Shown: in pieces, positions 25,556 through 32,982 of the stretch | How the letters are laid out: the number at the start of each line of letters is the position of its first letter | Position numbering within the stretch: the first letter of the stretch is position 1 | Assembly (NCBI RefSeq): GCF_044872765.1 | Contig: NZ_CP085253.1 | Span: 1 to 64,000 of the forward strand | DNA length: 64,000 nt | Direction of reading: 5' to 3' | Origin: Micrococcus sp023147585 | Lineage (GTDB): Bacteria; Actinomycetota; Actinomycetes; Actinomycetales; Micrococcaceae | Program-made: the position numbers and the translations under genes | The notes under the pieces: generated by a model | The model's input: only the letters and a program-made list of their open reading frames with translations | Told to the model about the DNA's origin: nothing | Databases searched by the model: none

Positions 25556-26964
25556 CAGGCCTCCTCCCCGCCCACGAGCGCCGCCCACAGGGCGGGGAAG
25601 CCCGGCATGGTCTTCGCGGTGGTGGCCACGTCGTGCACGCGCGTGCCCGGCACCCGCAGCCCGATGACGGCGGCGAACGTCGCCATCCGGTGGTCGTGGT
25701 AGGTCTCGGCGAGCGCAGGCCTCAGGGGCCCCGACGCGTCCAGGCCGGGGAAGCCCAGCTCGTCCGCGCCCTCCTTGACCTCGACGCCGAAGCGGGCGGC
25801 CTCCGCGGCGAGGGCCGCGAGCCGGTCCGTCTCGTGCCCGCGCAGATGGGCGATGCCCGTCAGGCGCGTCGGGCCCTCCGCCAGCAGCGCCAGCGCCGCG
25901 ACCGTCGGCGCCAGCTCGGCGGTGTCCGGGACCTCGCCGGCCCCGGTCACGCGCGGCGCCCCGTCCTCTCCGACGCCGCCGGTGACCGTGAGCGCGCCCT
26001 GCGAACGGTCCTCGCTCCCGACCTCGAAGGCCACGTCGGCCCCGAACGCGGGGAGGATGCAGCGCCAGCGGTCGCCGAGCTGCGTGGTGCCTGTGGGCCA
26101 GTCGGGCACCGTCACGGTCCCCCCGGTCACGACGGCGGCGGCCAGGAACGGGCCCGCGTTCGACAGGTCCGGCTCGACGACGGCGGTGAAGCCCGCCAGC
26201 GGACCGGGGTGTACGCGCCACACCCCCGCGGCGGGGATGTCCACGCGGACGCCGCGCTCGCGCAGCACGGCCACGGTCATGGAGACGTGCTCCGGGCTGG
26301 GCACACGGGAGCCCGTGTGCCGGACGGTCAGACCGCTCGGGCGGCGCACGGCGGAGAGCAGGAGGCCGGAGAGGAACTGCGAGGACCCGGCGGCGTCCAC
26401 GGCGACCTCCTCCGGGGCGGCGGCCGCGGCCGTCGTGTCCAGCACCAGCGGGAGCCGGCCCGGCTCCCCGGCCTCGGTCACGCCCACGCCGAGCTGGCGC
26501 AGGCCGTCCACGAGCGGGCCCATGGGCCGCTCGCGGGCGCCCGGGTCCCCATCGAGGACGACGCGTCCGGGGCGCAGCGCGGCCACCGCCGGGAGGAAGC
26601 GCATGACCGTTCCGGCCAGGCCGCAGTCCACGTGCACCTCGCCCGCGAGGGGCTCGCCCACGGGCAGGGGGTGCACGAGCAGGACGCCGTCGTCGCCGTC
26701 CTCGAAGCGCGCGCCGAGCGCCGTCAGCGCCGCGCGCATGAGGCGGGTGTCCCGGGAGTCCAGCGCGCCGCGCAGCTCCGAGGGCCCGTCCGCGATCGCC
26801 GCGAGCACGAGCAGGCGGTTCGTGAGGGACTTGGACCCCGGCAGGCGCACCGTCCCGACCACGGGCCCGGCGGTGGTCGGCGCCGGCCACGGGTCCGGCA
26901 CGGACGGGGTGGAGGAGGGCGCGCCCGACGGCGCGGAGGGGCGGGGCGGCGTGGGTTCGGTCAC
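25555..26964 (-). CDS. aroA: 3-phosphoshikimate 1-carboxyvinyltransferase (EPSP synthase)
   Basis: This 469-residue enzyme joins phosphoenolpyruvate to shikimate 3-phosphate in aromatic amino acid synthesis. It shows LPGSKSLTNRLLVLAAIADG at the start, DAAGSSQFLSGLL, and ETDRLAALA near the end. About 35 residues rich in Pro and Ser precede the core. The GTG start lies 6 bases after a TAGGCT box, with no ribosome site between, so the message is probably leaderless. The downstream genes rsgA and hisN follow with little or no gap. Confidence 0.93.
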   Translation of the reverse strand: MTEPTPPRPSAPSGAPSSTPSVPDPWPAPTTAGPVVGTVRLPGSKSLTNRLLVLAAIADGPSELRGALDSRDTRLMRAALTALGARFEDGDDGVLLVHPLPVGEPLAGEVHVDCGLAGTVMRFLPAVAALRPGRVVLDGDPGARERPMGPLVDGLRQLGVGVTEAGEPGRLPLVLDTTAAAAAPEEVAVDAAGSSQFLSGLLLSAVRRPSGLTVRHTGSRVPSPEHVSMTVAVLRERGVRVDIPAAGVWRVHPGPLAGFTAVVEPDLSNAGPFLAAAVVTGGTVTVPDWPTGTTQLGDRWRCILPAFGADVAFEVGSEDRSQGALTVTGGVGEDGAPRVTGAGEVPDTAELAPTVAALALLAEGPTRLTGIAHLRGHETDRLAALAAEAARFGVEVKEGADELGFPGLDASGPLRPALAETYHDHRMATFAAVIGLRVPGTRVHDVATTAKTMPGFPALWAALVGGEEA

Positions 26965-26970
26965 CGGCCC

Positions 26971-26976
26971 AGCCTA
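26971..26976 (-). promoter_or_regulatory. leaderless -10 box of aroA
   Basis: TAGGCT ends 6 bases before the aroA GTG on the minus strand. Confidence 0.45.
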
Positions 26977-27002
26977 CCGAGGCGCGCGGGGAACGAGGCG
27001 GG

Positions 27003-27031
27003 GGAATAGGCGTCGCCTCGGGCGCGCTGTA
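27003..27031 (+). promoter_or_regulatory. possible autoregulatory SigR-type promoter of sigR
   Basis: GGAAT (27003-27007) fits the SigR -35 element. The expected GTT at 18-19 bases is not exact; a CTGTA lies 19 bases downstream. It would make a transcript that covers the GTG start at 27102. The call is weak on its own, but the site is where autoregulation is expected. Confidence 0.35.
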
Positions 27032-27101
27032 CCCGGGCAGCAGAGGCCGGTGCGGGAGAGACCCCGCCGGCACCGCCCGAGCCGGGGAGGAGGCCGCACC
27101 C

Positions 27102-27884
27102 GTGAGCACCGCACTGCTGGCCGCGCCCGCCTCGGCCACACCGACGCCGTCGGCGCCGCGGCCGTCCCCCGTAGACTGGGCGGCGATGAGCACTGAAGAC
27201 AGCGCGCGCCAGATCGCCCGGCCCGCCGACGCCCCGGAGCACGACCTCGCGAGCATCGACGTCGCCGCCGAGTCCGACCCCGAGCGCCGCGCCCGCTTCG
27301 AGCGAGACGCCCTCGAGTTCGTGGACCAGCTGTACTCGGCCGCGATGCGCATGACGCGCAATCCGCAGGACGCCGAGGACCTGGTGCAGGAGGCCTACAC
27401 GAAAGCGTACTCCTCGTTCCACCAGTACCGGCCCGGCACGAACCTCAAGGCCTGGCTCTACCGCATCCTCACCAACACGTACATCAACCTGTACCGGAAG
27501 CGGCAGCGCCAGCCCCTCGAGGCGGACACGGACACGGTGGAGGACTGGCAGATGGCCCGCGCGGCCGAGCACACCTCCGCGGGGCTGCGCTCCGCGGAGA
27601 CCGAGGCGCTCGACCACCTGCCGGACTCGGAGGTCAAGGCGGCGCTGCAGGCCATCCCCGAGGAGTTCCGCCTCGCCGTGTACTTCGCCGATGTGGAGGG
27701 CTTCGCCTACAAGGAGATCGCCGAGATCCTCGACGTGCCCATCGGCACGGTGATGTCCCGTCTCCACCGCGGGCGCAAGCAGCTGCGGGAGCGCCTCACG
27801 GACTACGCCGCCGAGCGCGGGATGGGTCCCAAGGGCCGCGGGGTGGACACCGAGGCGACGAGCACGAAGGAGGCCACGCGATGA
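27102..27884 (+). CDS. sigR: ECF sigma factor SigR/SigH, thiol-stress type
   Basis: This sigma factor directs RNA polymerase to thiol-oxidative stress promoters. Region 2 is seen as ALEFVDQLYSAAMRMTRNPQ and DAEDLVQEAYTKAYSSFHQY, region 4 as AIPEEFRLAVYFADVEGFAY with HRGRKQLRERL. Two starts are possible. GTG 27102 has a strong GGGGAGGAGG site and gives 260 residues. ATG 27186 lies 8 bases after TAGACT, looks leaderless, and gives 232 residues. The short form matches the usual size. The anti-sigma gene rsrA follows with ATGA overlap. Confidence 0.93.
   Translation: MSTALLAAPASATPTPSAPRPSPVDWAAMSTEDSARQIARPADAPEHDLASIDVAAESDPERRARFERDALEFVDQLYSAAMRMTRNPQDAEDLVQEAYTKAYSSFHQYRPGTNLKAWLYRILTNTYINLYRKRQRQPLEADTDTVEDWQMARAAEHTSAGLRSAETEALDHLPDSEVKAALQAIPEEFRLAVYFADVEGFAYKEIAEILDVPIGTVMSRLHRGRKQLRERLTDYAAERGMGPKGRGVDTEATSTKEATR
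27172..27177 (+). promoter_or_regulatory. leaderless -10 box for the short SigR form
   Basis: TAGACT ends 8 bases before ATG 27186, inside the coding sequence of the long form. Confidence 0.5.
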
Positions 27885-28156
27885 CCCAGGACGACGGCGG
27901 CCGCGAGTGCCGCGAGGCGGTCGAGCGCCGCATGGAGCAGCTGTACCGCTACCTCGACGGCGCCCTGACGCCGGAGGACTTCGAGCAGGTGCGCGCCCAC
28001 GTGGACGAGTGCCCCGACTGCCACCGTCAGCAGGAGCTGGAGCTGCTGATCCGCACGGCCGTGCGTCGGTCCTGCCAGGAGAAGGCGCCCGCGCAGCTGC
28101 GCGCCACCATCATGACTCGCATCACCCAGGTGACCACCACGCACCACCGGGGCTGA
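27881..28156 (+). CDS. rsrA: zinc-binding redox-sensing anti-sigma factor RsrA
   Basis: This 91-residue protein binds SigR in reduced conditions and releases it when its Cys residues form disulfides. The ZAS motif H-x3-C-x2-C is seen in AHVDECPDCHRQ, with an earlier Cys in GRECREAVERR and one more in RRSCQEK. It is coupled to sigR by ATGA. Together they form the mycothiol-linked thiol-stress switch of actinobacteria. Confidence 0.92.
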   Translation: MTQDDGGRECREAVERRMEQLYRYLDGALTPEDFEQVRAHVDECPDCHRQQELELLIRTAVRRSCQEKAPAQLRATIMTRITQVTTTHHRG

Positions 28157-28180
28157 CGGCGCAGCCCGCCCCCGATGCAC

Positions 28181-28214
28181 GAGAAGGGCCGACCCCGTGG
28201 GGGTCGGCCCTTCT
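28181..28214 (+). terminator. terminator between rsrA and bL37, possibly bidirectional
   Basis: GAGAAGGGCCGACCCC (28181-28196) pairs perfectly with 28199-28214. Convergent genes flank it, and it has C- and G-rich arms on both sides, so it may serve both. Confidence 0.75.
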
Positions 28215-28237
28215 CCTGCGATGCGGCTGAGCGATGC

Positions 28238-28312
28238 TCAGGCGTTGGGGCGCTTGCCGTGGTTGGCGCCGCCCTTCTTGCGATCGCGACGCTTGCGTCC
28301 ACGCTTGCTCAT
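28238..28312 (-). CDS. 24-residue ribosomal protein bL37
   Basis: The minus strand encodes a 24-residue, very basic peptide starting MSKRGRKRRDRKKGG and ending NHGKRPNA. This is the pattern of the actinobacterial 50S protein bL37, first seen in mycobacterial ribosome structures. A GAGGAG ribosome site lies 6 bases before the ATG. It sits beside sigR-rsrA. It is so short that automatic gene finders often miss it. Confidence 0.85.
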   Translation of the reverse strand: MSKRGRKRRDRKKGGANHGKRPNA

Positions 28313-28383
28313 GGGGGTCTCCTCTCCGATGAAGCGGGCTTCGGTCAGTGGTCCATTCTGTCACACCGCGGGAGCGGTGCGCG

Positions 28384-28989
28384 TCAGGCGGTGGGCTCCG
28401 GGACGCCCAGCCACTGGTACCACCCGCGGTGCAGCACGAGCCACGCGATCAGCCCGTGCCCGGCCTGGCCCGGCAGGCCCTGGCCGGACGCCAGGTCCGA
28501 GCGCCACTGCTCGTGGCCCACGAGCGGCGTGAACGCGTCCACGTACACGTGGCGACGGCGGTCGGCCACGTCCAGGTACGCCGCGTTCAGCTCGGCGAGC
28601 CGCGCGTTGCGCTCCTCGTCGAGAGAGGGGGTGGGGCCGACCACGAGCACGGGGATGTCCCGCTGGGAGGCGGTGTCCAGCACGTTCGCGAGGTTGAGGC
28701 GCGAACGGGCCGAGGACGAGGCCTCGATGTCCAGGTCGGCGTCCGAGAGGGCCACCACGAGGCGGTTCTCCGTGGTGTCGGAGAACCGCCGCGAGGCCTC
28801 GCCCCACCAGCGCTCGTTGAGCTGCTCCGTGGTCTCATGCGGCACCGCGAGGACGTAGTTCTCGAGGGTCACGTCCTGGGCGGACGTGCGGGCAAGCACG
28901 CGACCCCACCACCCGATGGCGCGGGCATCCCCCGCGCCGGCGAGGATGTGGTCGCCGACGGCGGCGATCCGGATCTGGCGAGACTGCAC
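28384..28989 (-). CDS. SGNH/GDSL-type hydrolase
   Basis: This 201-residue protein begins IRIAAVGDHILAGAGDARAIG WWGR-like, the block I GDSx motif with His in place of Ser (GDHILAGAGD). Block III and V features are less clear. The replacement of the catalytic Ser by His is odd: either it is not an active esterase or another residue serves. The start of the protein should be checked against homologues. It follows kgd by 22 bases on the same strand and is probably co-transcribed with it. Confidence 0.6.
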   Translation of the reverse strand: MQSRQIRIAAVGDHILAGAGDARAIGWWGRVLARTSAQDVTLENYVLAVPHETTEQLNERWWGEASRRFSDTTENRLVVALSDADLDIEASSSARSRLNLANVLDTASQRDIPVLVVGPTPSLDEERNARLAELNAAYLDVADRRRHVYVDAFTPLVGHEQWRSDLASGQGLPGQAGHGLIAWLVLHRGWYQWLGVPEPTA

Positions 28990-29011
28990 GGGTGTGTCCT
29001 TTCGCGCCGGC

Positions 29012-32000
29012 TCAGCGGCCGAACGAGGTGTCCAGGAGGGTCTGCAGCTCGGTGTCGTGCCGGCCCTTCGTGCCCGCCGAGGTGGAGGCGGAGGCCGGGC
29101 GGGAGACGAGGCGCACCTCGCGGCCCAGCTGAGGCACCAGGTTGAGGGCCATGAAGGGCCACGGGCCCTGGTTGGCCGGCTCGTCCTGCACCCACATGAC
29201 CTCGGCGTCGCCGTAGGCGGCGAGCTGCTCGCGGATCTCCTCGAGGGGCAGCGGGTAGAGCTGCTCCACGCGGACGATCGCGGTCGTCTCGTCGCCGGAC
29301 TTCTCGCGGCGGGCCAGGAGGTCGTAGTACAGCCGGCCGGAGACCAGGAGCACGCGCGTGACCTTCTTCGCGTCCACCCCGGCGTCCGGGATGACCGGCT
29401 GGAAGCGGCCCTGCGTGAAGTCCTCCACCGAGTTGGCCGCCGCCTTGAGACGCAGCAGCTGCTTGGGCGTGAACACGATCAGCGGCTTGCGCGGGCGGGC
29501 GTAGGCCTGCTCGCGCAGCAGGTGGAAGTGGCTCGCGCCGTTCGAGGGGTTCACCACGCGCATGTTGTCCTCGGCGCACATCTGCAGGAAGCGCTCGATG
29601 CGGGCGGAGGAGTGGTCCGGCCCCTGGCCTTCGTAGCCGTGGGGGAGCAGGAGCACCACGGAGGAGCTCTGCGACCACTTCTGCTCGGCCGAGGAGATGA
29701 ACTCGTCGATCACGGTCTGCGCGCCGTTGAGGAAGTCGCCGAACTGCGCCTCCCACAGCACCAGGGCGTCGGAGCGCTCCACCGAGTAGCCGTACTCGAA
29801 GCCGAGGGCGGCGTACTCGGAGAGCAGCGAGTTGTAGACCCAGAACTTCGCCTGGTCCGGCGAGAGGTTCTTCAGCGGCGTCCACTCCTCGTCCGTGACG
29901 CGGTCGTGGAACACCGAGTGGCGCTGCGTGAAGGTGCCGCGCTGCGAGTCCTGGCCCGCGAGGCGCACCGGCACGCCCTCCATCAGGAGGGAGCCGAACG
30001 CCGCGAGCTCCGCGAAGCCCCAGTCGATCCCGCCGTCCACGGCCATCTTGGCGCGGCGCTCCAGCAGGGTCGAGAGCTTCGGGTGGACGGTGAAGTCCTC
30101 CGGGGTCGCCAGGTGCGCCTCGCCGATGGCCCGCAGGGTCTCCGGGGAGATGGCCGTCTTGGCCGGGGCCTGGGGAGCGCGGTCGCGGTCGCTCGCGGGC
30201 TCGATGCCGCCGGTGCCCGAGGTGTCGGCGTTGGACTCGTGGGTCTCCGCGAACACGCGCTCGAGCTGCTGCTGGTAGTCCCGCAGCGCGGTGTCCGCCT
30301 CCTCCTGCGTGATGTCGCCGCGGCCCACGAGGGACTCGACGTACAGCTTGCGGGTGGAGCGCTTCTGCTCGATCAGGTTGTACATGCGCGGCTGCGTCAT
30401 CGACGGGTCGTCGCCCTCGTTGTGGCCGCGGCGGCGGTAGCACACGAGGTCGATGACGACGTCCTTGTTGAAGCGCTGGCGGTACTCGAACGCCAGCTGG
30501 GCCACGCGCATCACGGACTCCGGCTCGTCGCCGTTCACGTGGAGGATCGGCGCCTGGATGCTCTTGGCCACGTCCGTGGCGTACACGGAGGAGCGGGCCT
30601 GGGAGGGCGGCGTCGTGAAGCCCACCTGGTTGTTGACGATGACGTGCACGGTGCCGCCGGTGCGGTAGCCGGGCAGCTGGGAGAGGTTGAGCACCTCGGT
30701 CACCACGCCCTGGCCGGCGAAGGCCGCGTCGCCGTGCACCAGGATCGGCAGCACGCTGAAGGAGTCCGGGTGCTCCGAGCCGAGGTCGAGGCGGTCCTGC
30801 TTCGCGCGGACGATGCCCTCCAGGACCGGGTCCACGGCCTCCAGGTGCGAGGGGTTGGCGGCGAGGTACACGCGGGTGCTGTTGCCGGCGTCGGACACGA
30901 AGGTGCCCCCCGTGCCCATGTGGTACTTCACGTCGCCGGAGCCGGAGGCGCCGTTCGGCGTGGCGCCCTCGAACTCCCGGAACACCTGGCCGTAGGTCTT
31001 GCCGGCGATGTTGGTGAGCACGTTCAGACGGCCGCGATGGGCCATGCCGATCGCCACCTCGTCCATGCCCGCGTCCGCGGCGTCGCCCAGGATGTGGTCC
31101 AGGAGGGGGATGAGGGACTCGCCGCCCTCGAGGGAGAAGCGCTTCTGGCCGATGTACTTGGTCTGCAGGAACGTCTCGAAGGCCTCGGCCGCGTTCAGGC
31201 GGCTGAGGATGCGCAGCTGCTCCTCGCGGGTCGGCTTGTTGTACGGGCGCTCGAGCTGGTCCTGGAACCAGGCGCGCTCGGCCGGGTTCTGGATGTGCAT
31301 GTACTCGACGCCGATGGTGCGGCAGTACGCGTCCCGCAGCACGCCGAGGATGGCGCGGAGGGGCAGCGTGGACTGCCCTCCGAAGCCGCCCGTGGGCCAC
31401 GGGCGGTCCAGGTCCCACAGGGTGAGGCCGTGCTCGCGGACGTCCAGGTCCGGGTGGGTGCGCATCGTGTACTCGAGCGGGTCCACGTTGGCCAGGAGGT
31501 GGCCGCGGTCCCGGTACGCGTGGATGAGCTGCTGCACGCGGGCGACCTTGCCGACCTGCTCGTCCGGGTTGACCTGGACGTCCTGGGCCCAGCGGACGGG
31601 CTCGTAGGGGATCCGCAGGGACTGGAAGACCTCGTCGTAGAAGCCGTCCTCGCCGAGCAGGTAGCCGTGGATGATCTTGAGGAACTCGCCCGAGCCGGCG
31701 CCCTGGATCACGCGGTGGTCGTACGTGGAGGTCAGCGTGATGGTGCGGGAGATCGCCAGGTCGTTGAGGGTGCTCTCCGCGGCGCCCTGGAAGGCGGCCG
31801 GGTAGGTGAGGGCACCGACGCCGATGATGGCGGCCTGGCCCTTGGAGAGGCGGGGCACGGAGTGCACCGTGCCGATGCCGCCGGGGTTGGTCAGCGAGAC
31901 CGTGGTGCCGGCGTAGTCGTCCATGGTCAGCTTGTTCTTGCGGGCGCGCTGGACCAGGTCGTCGTAGGCCTGCCAGAAGCCGCGGAAGTCCAGGGTCTCG

Positions 32001-32788
32001 GCGGCCTTCACGTTGGGGACCACGAGCGCGCGCGTGCCGTCCGGCTTGGGCAGGTCGATGGCCAGGCCGAAGTTCACGTGGGCGGGCTCCACCATGGTGG
32101 GCTTGCCGTCGCGCTCCTCGTAGAGCACGTTCATGGCGGGCATCTCGTTCAGCGCGCGCACGATCGCGTAGCCGATGAGGTGCGTGAAGGAGACCTTGCC
32201 GCCGCGGGTGCGGGCCAGGTGGCTGTTGATCATGGCGCGGTTGTCCATGAGCAGCTTGGCGGGCACGTCGCGCACCGTGGTGGCGGTGGGCATGGAGAGG
32301 GAGGCGTCCATGTTGGAGGCCACGGCCTTGGCCATGCCCTTGAGCACGGTGGCCTTCTCCTCCTTCGTGGAGGCGCCCGCGGTGGGCTCGTCCTTGGCGG
32401 GCTCGGAGGGCACGGCCTGGGCGGCGGCCTTCTTGGCGCTGGTCTTGGCGGGCGCGGTCTTCGGCTGGGCGGTGGCGGGGGCGGCCGTCGGGGTCGCGGA
32501 CGCGGCGCGGGTGTCCCCGCCGGTGCGGACCGGGGTGGCGTTCGCCGACGGCGCGGTGGCGGACTGCGGGCCGACGCCCTCGGCCGAGGCGGCCTTCGCG
32601 GGGGCGGGCTTCGACGGCGTGGCGGAGGCCGCCTGCTGCGGGGCGCTCGCCTCGAGGCGAGCGAAGATCTGTGCCCACTGACGATCCACGGAGCCCTCGT
32701 CGGCGCGGTACTTCCGGTAGATCTCGGCCACGAGCTTCTCGTTCCCGGGGAACTCCTGCGCGAGCCGATCAGACGTGAGTTCTGGCAC
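29012..32788 (-). CDS. kgd: multifunctional 2-oxoglutarate decarboxylase/dehydrogenase E1o-E2o (Kgd)
   Basis: This 1258-residue fusion protein runs the 2-oxoglutarate step of the TCA cycle. In order, it has an E1o N-terminal helix (SDRLAQEFPGNEKLVAEIYR), an Ala/Pro/Lys linker, an E2o-type succinyltransferase domain (TYDHRVIQGAGSGEFLKIIH with the catalytic His), and the thiamin-diphosphate E1o part (GMAHRGRLNVL, HVNGDEPESV). It lacks a lipoyl domain, as in mycobacterial and corynebacterial Kgd/OdhA. I chose GTG 32788, with AGGAAGAGG upstream, over longer frames. A TATGAT box lies at 32903-32908. Confidence 0.93.
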   Translation of the reverse strand: MPELTSDRLAQEFPGNEKLVAEIYRKYRADEGSVDRQWAQIFARLEASAPQQAASATPSKPAPAKAASAEGVGPQSATAPSANATPVRTGGDTRAASATPTAAPATAQPKTAPAKTSAKKAAAQAVPSEPAKDEPTAGASTKEEKATVLKGMAKAVASNMDASLSMPTATTVRDVPAKLLMDNRAMINSHLARTRGGKVSFTHLIGYAIVRALNEMPAMNVLYEERDGKPTMVEPAHVNFGLAIDLPKPDGTRALVVPNVKAAETLDFRGFWQAYDDLVQRARKNKLTMDDYAGTTVSLTNPGGIGTVHSVPRLSKGQAAIIGVGALTYPAAFQGAAESTLNDLAISRTITLTSTYDHRVIQGAGSGEFLKIIHGYLLGEDGFYDEVFQSLRIPYEPVRWAQDVQVNPDEQVGKVARVQQLIHAYRDRGHLLANVDPLEYTMRTHPDLDVREHGLTLWDLDRPWPTGGFGGQSTLPLRAILGVLRDAYCRTIGVEYMHIQNPAERAWFQDQLERPYNKPTREEQLRILSRLNAAEAFETFLQTKYIGQKRFSLEGGESLIPLLDHILGDAADAGMDEVAIGMAHRGRLNVLTNIAGKTYGQVFREFEGATPNGASGSGDVKYHMGTGGTFVSDAGNSTRVYLAANPSHLEAVDPVLEGIVRAKQDRLDLGSEHPDSFSVLPILVHGDAAFAGQGVVTEVLNLSQLPGYRTGGTVHVIVNNQVGFTTPPSQARSSVYATDVAKSIQAPILHVNGDEPESVMRVAQLAFEYRQRFNKDVVIDLVCYRRRGHNEGDDPSMTQPRMYNLIEQKRSTRKLYVESLVGRGDITQEEADTALRDYQQQLERVFAETHESNADTSGTGGIEPASDRDRAPQAPAKTAISPETLRAIGEAHLATPEDFTVHPKLSTLLERRAKMAVDGGIDWGFAELAAFGSLLMEGVPVRLAGQDSQRGTFTQRHSVFHDRVTDEEWTPLKNLSPDQAKFWVYNSLLSEYAALGFEYGYSVERSDALVLWEAQFGDFLNGAQTVIDEFISSAEQKWSQSSSVVLLLPHGYEGQGPDHSSARIERFLQMCAEDNMRVVNPSNGASHFHLLREQAYARPRKPLIVFTPKQLLRLKAAANSVEDFTQGRFQPVIPDAGVDAKKVTRVLLVSGRLYYDLLARREKSGDETTAIVRVEQLYPLPLEEIREQLAAYGDAEVMWVQDEPANQGPWPFMALNLVPQLGREVRLVSRPASASTSAGTKGRHDTELQTLLDTSFGR

Positions 32789-32902
32789 TGTGCAACGCCT
32801 CTTCCTGAGCCTTGTGATGCGATGGTCCGACGGGGAACGCCCAGGGGAGCGGTCCGGTCGCAAGCGGTGCGCCCGTGCTGCCGCTGGCGGACGCCTCCGA
32901 AC

Positions 32903-32908
32903 ATCATA
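32903..32908 (-). promoter_or_regulatory. candidate -10 box of kgd
   Basis: TATGAT reads on the minus strand about 115 bases upstream of the kgd start, in the region divergent to guaB1. Confidence 0.4.
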
Positions 32909-32970
32909 GGTGCTCAGGCCCCGTCGGGGGCGAGGGCGGAGCGTCCGGCAGGGGCCGCGTCCCGGTCTGG

Positions 32971-32976
32971 GAGACT
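32971..32976 (+). promoter_or_regulatory. candidate leaderless -10 box of guaB1
   Basis: GAGACT ends 6 bases before the guaB1 ATG. The first base departs from TANNNT. Confidence 0.35.
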
Positions 32977-32982
32977 GGCCAC

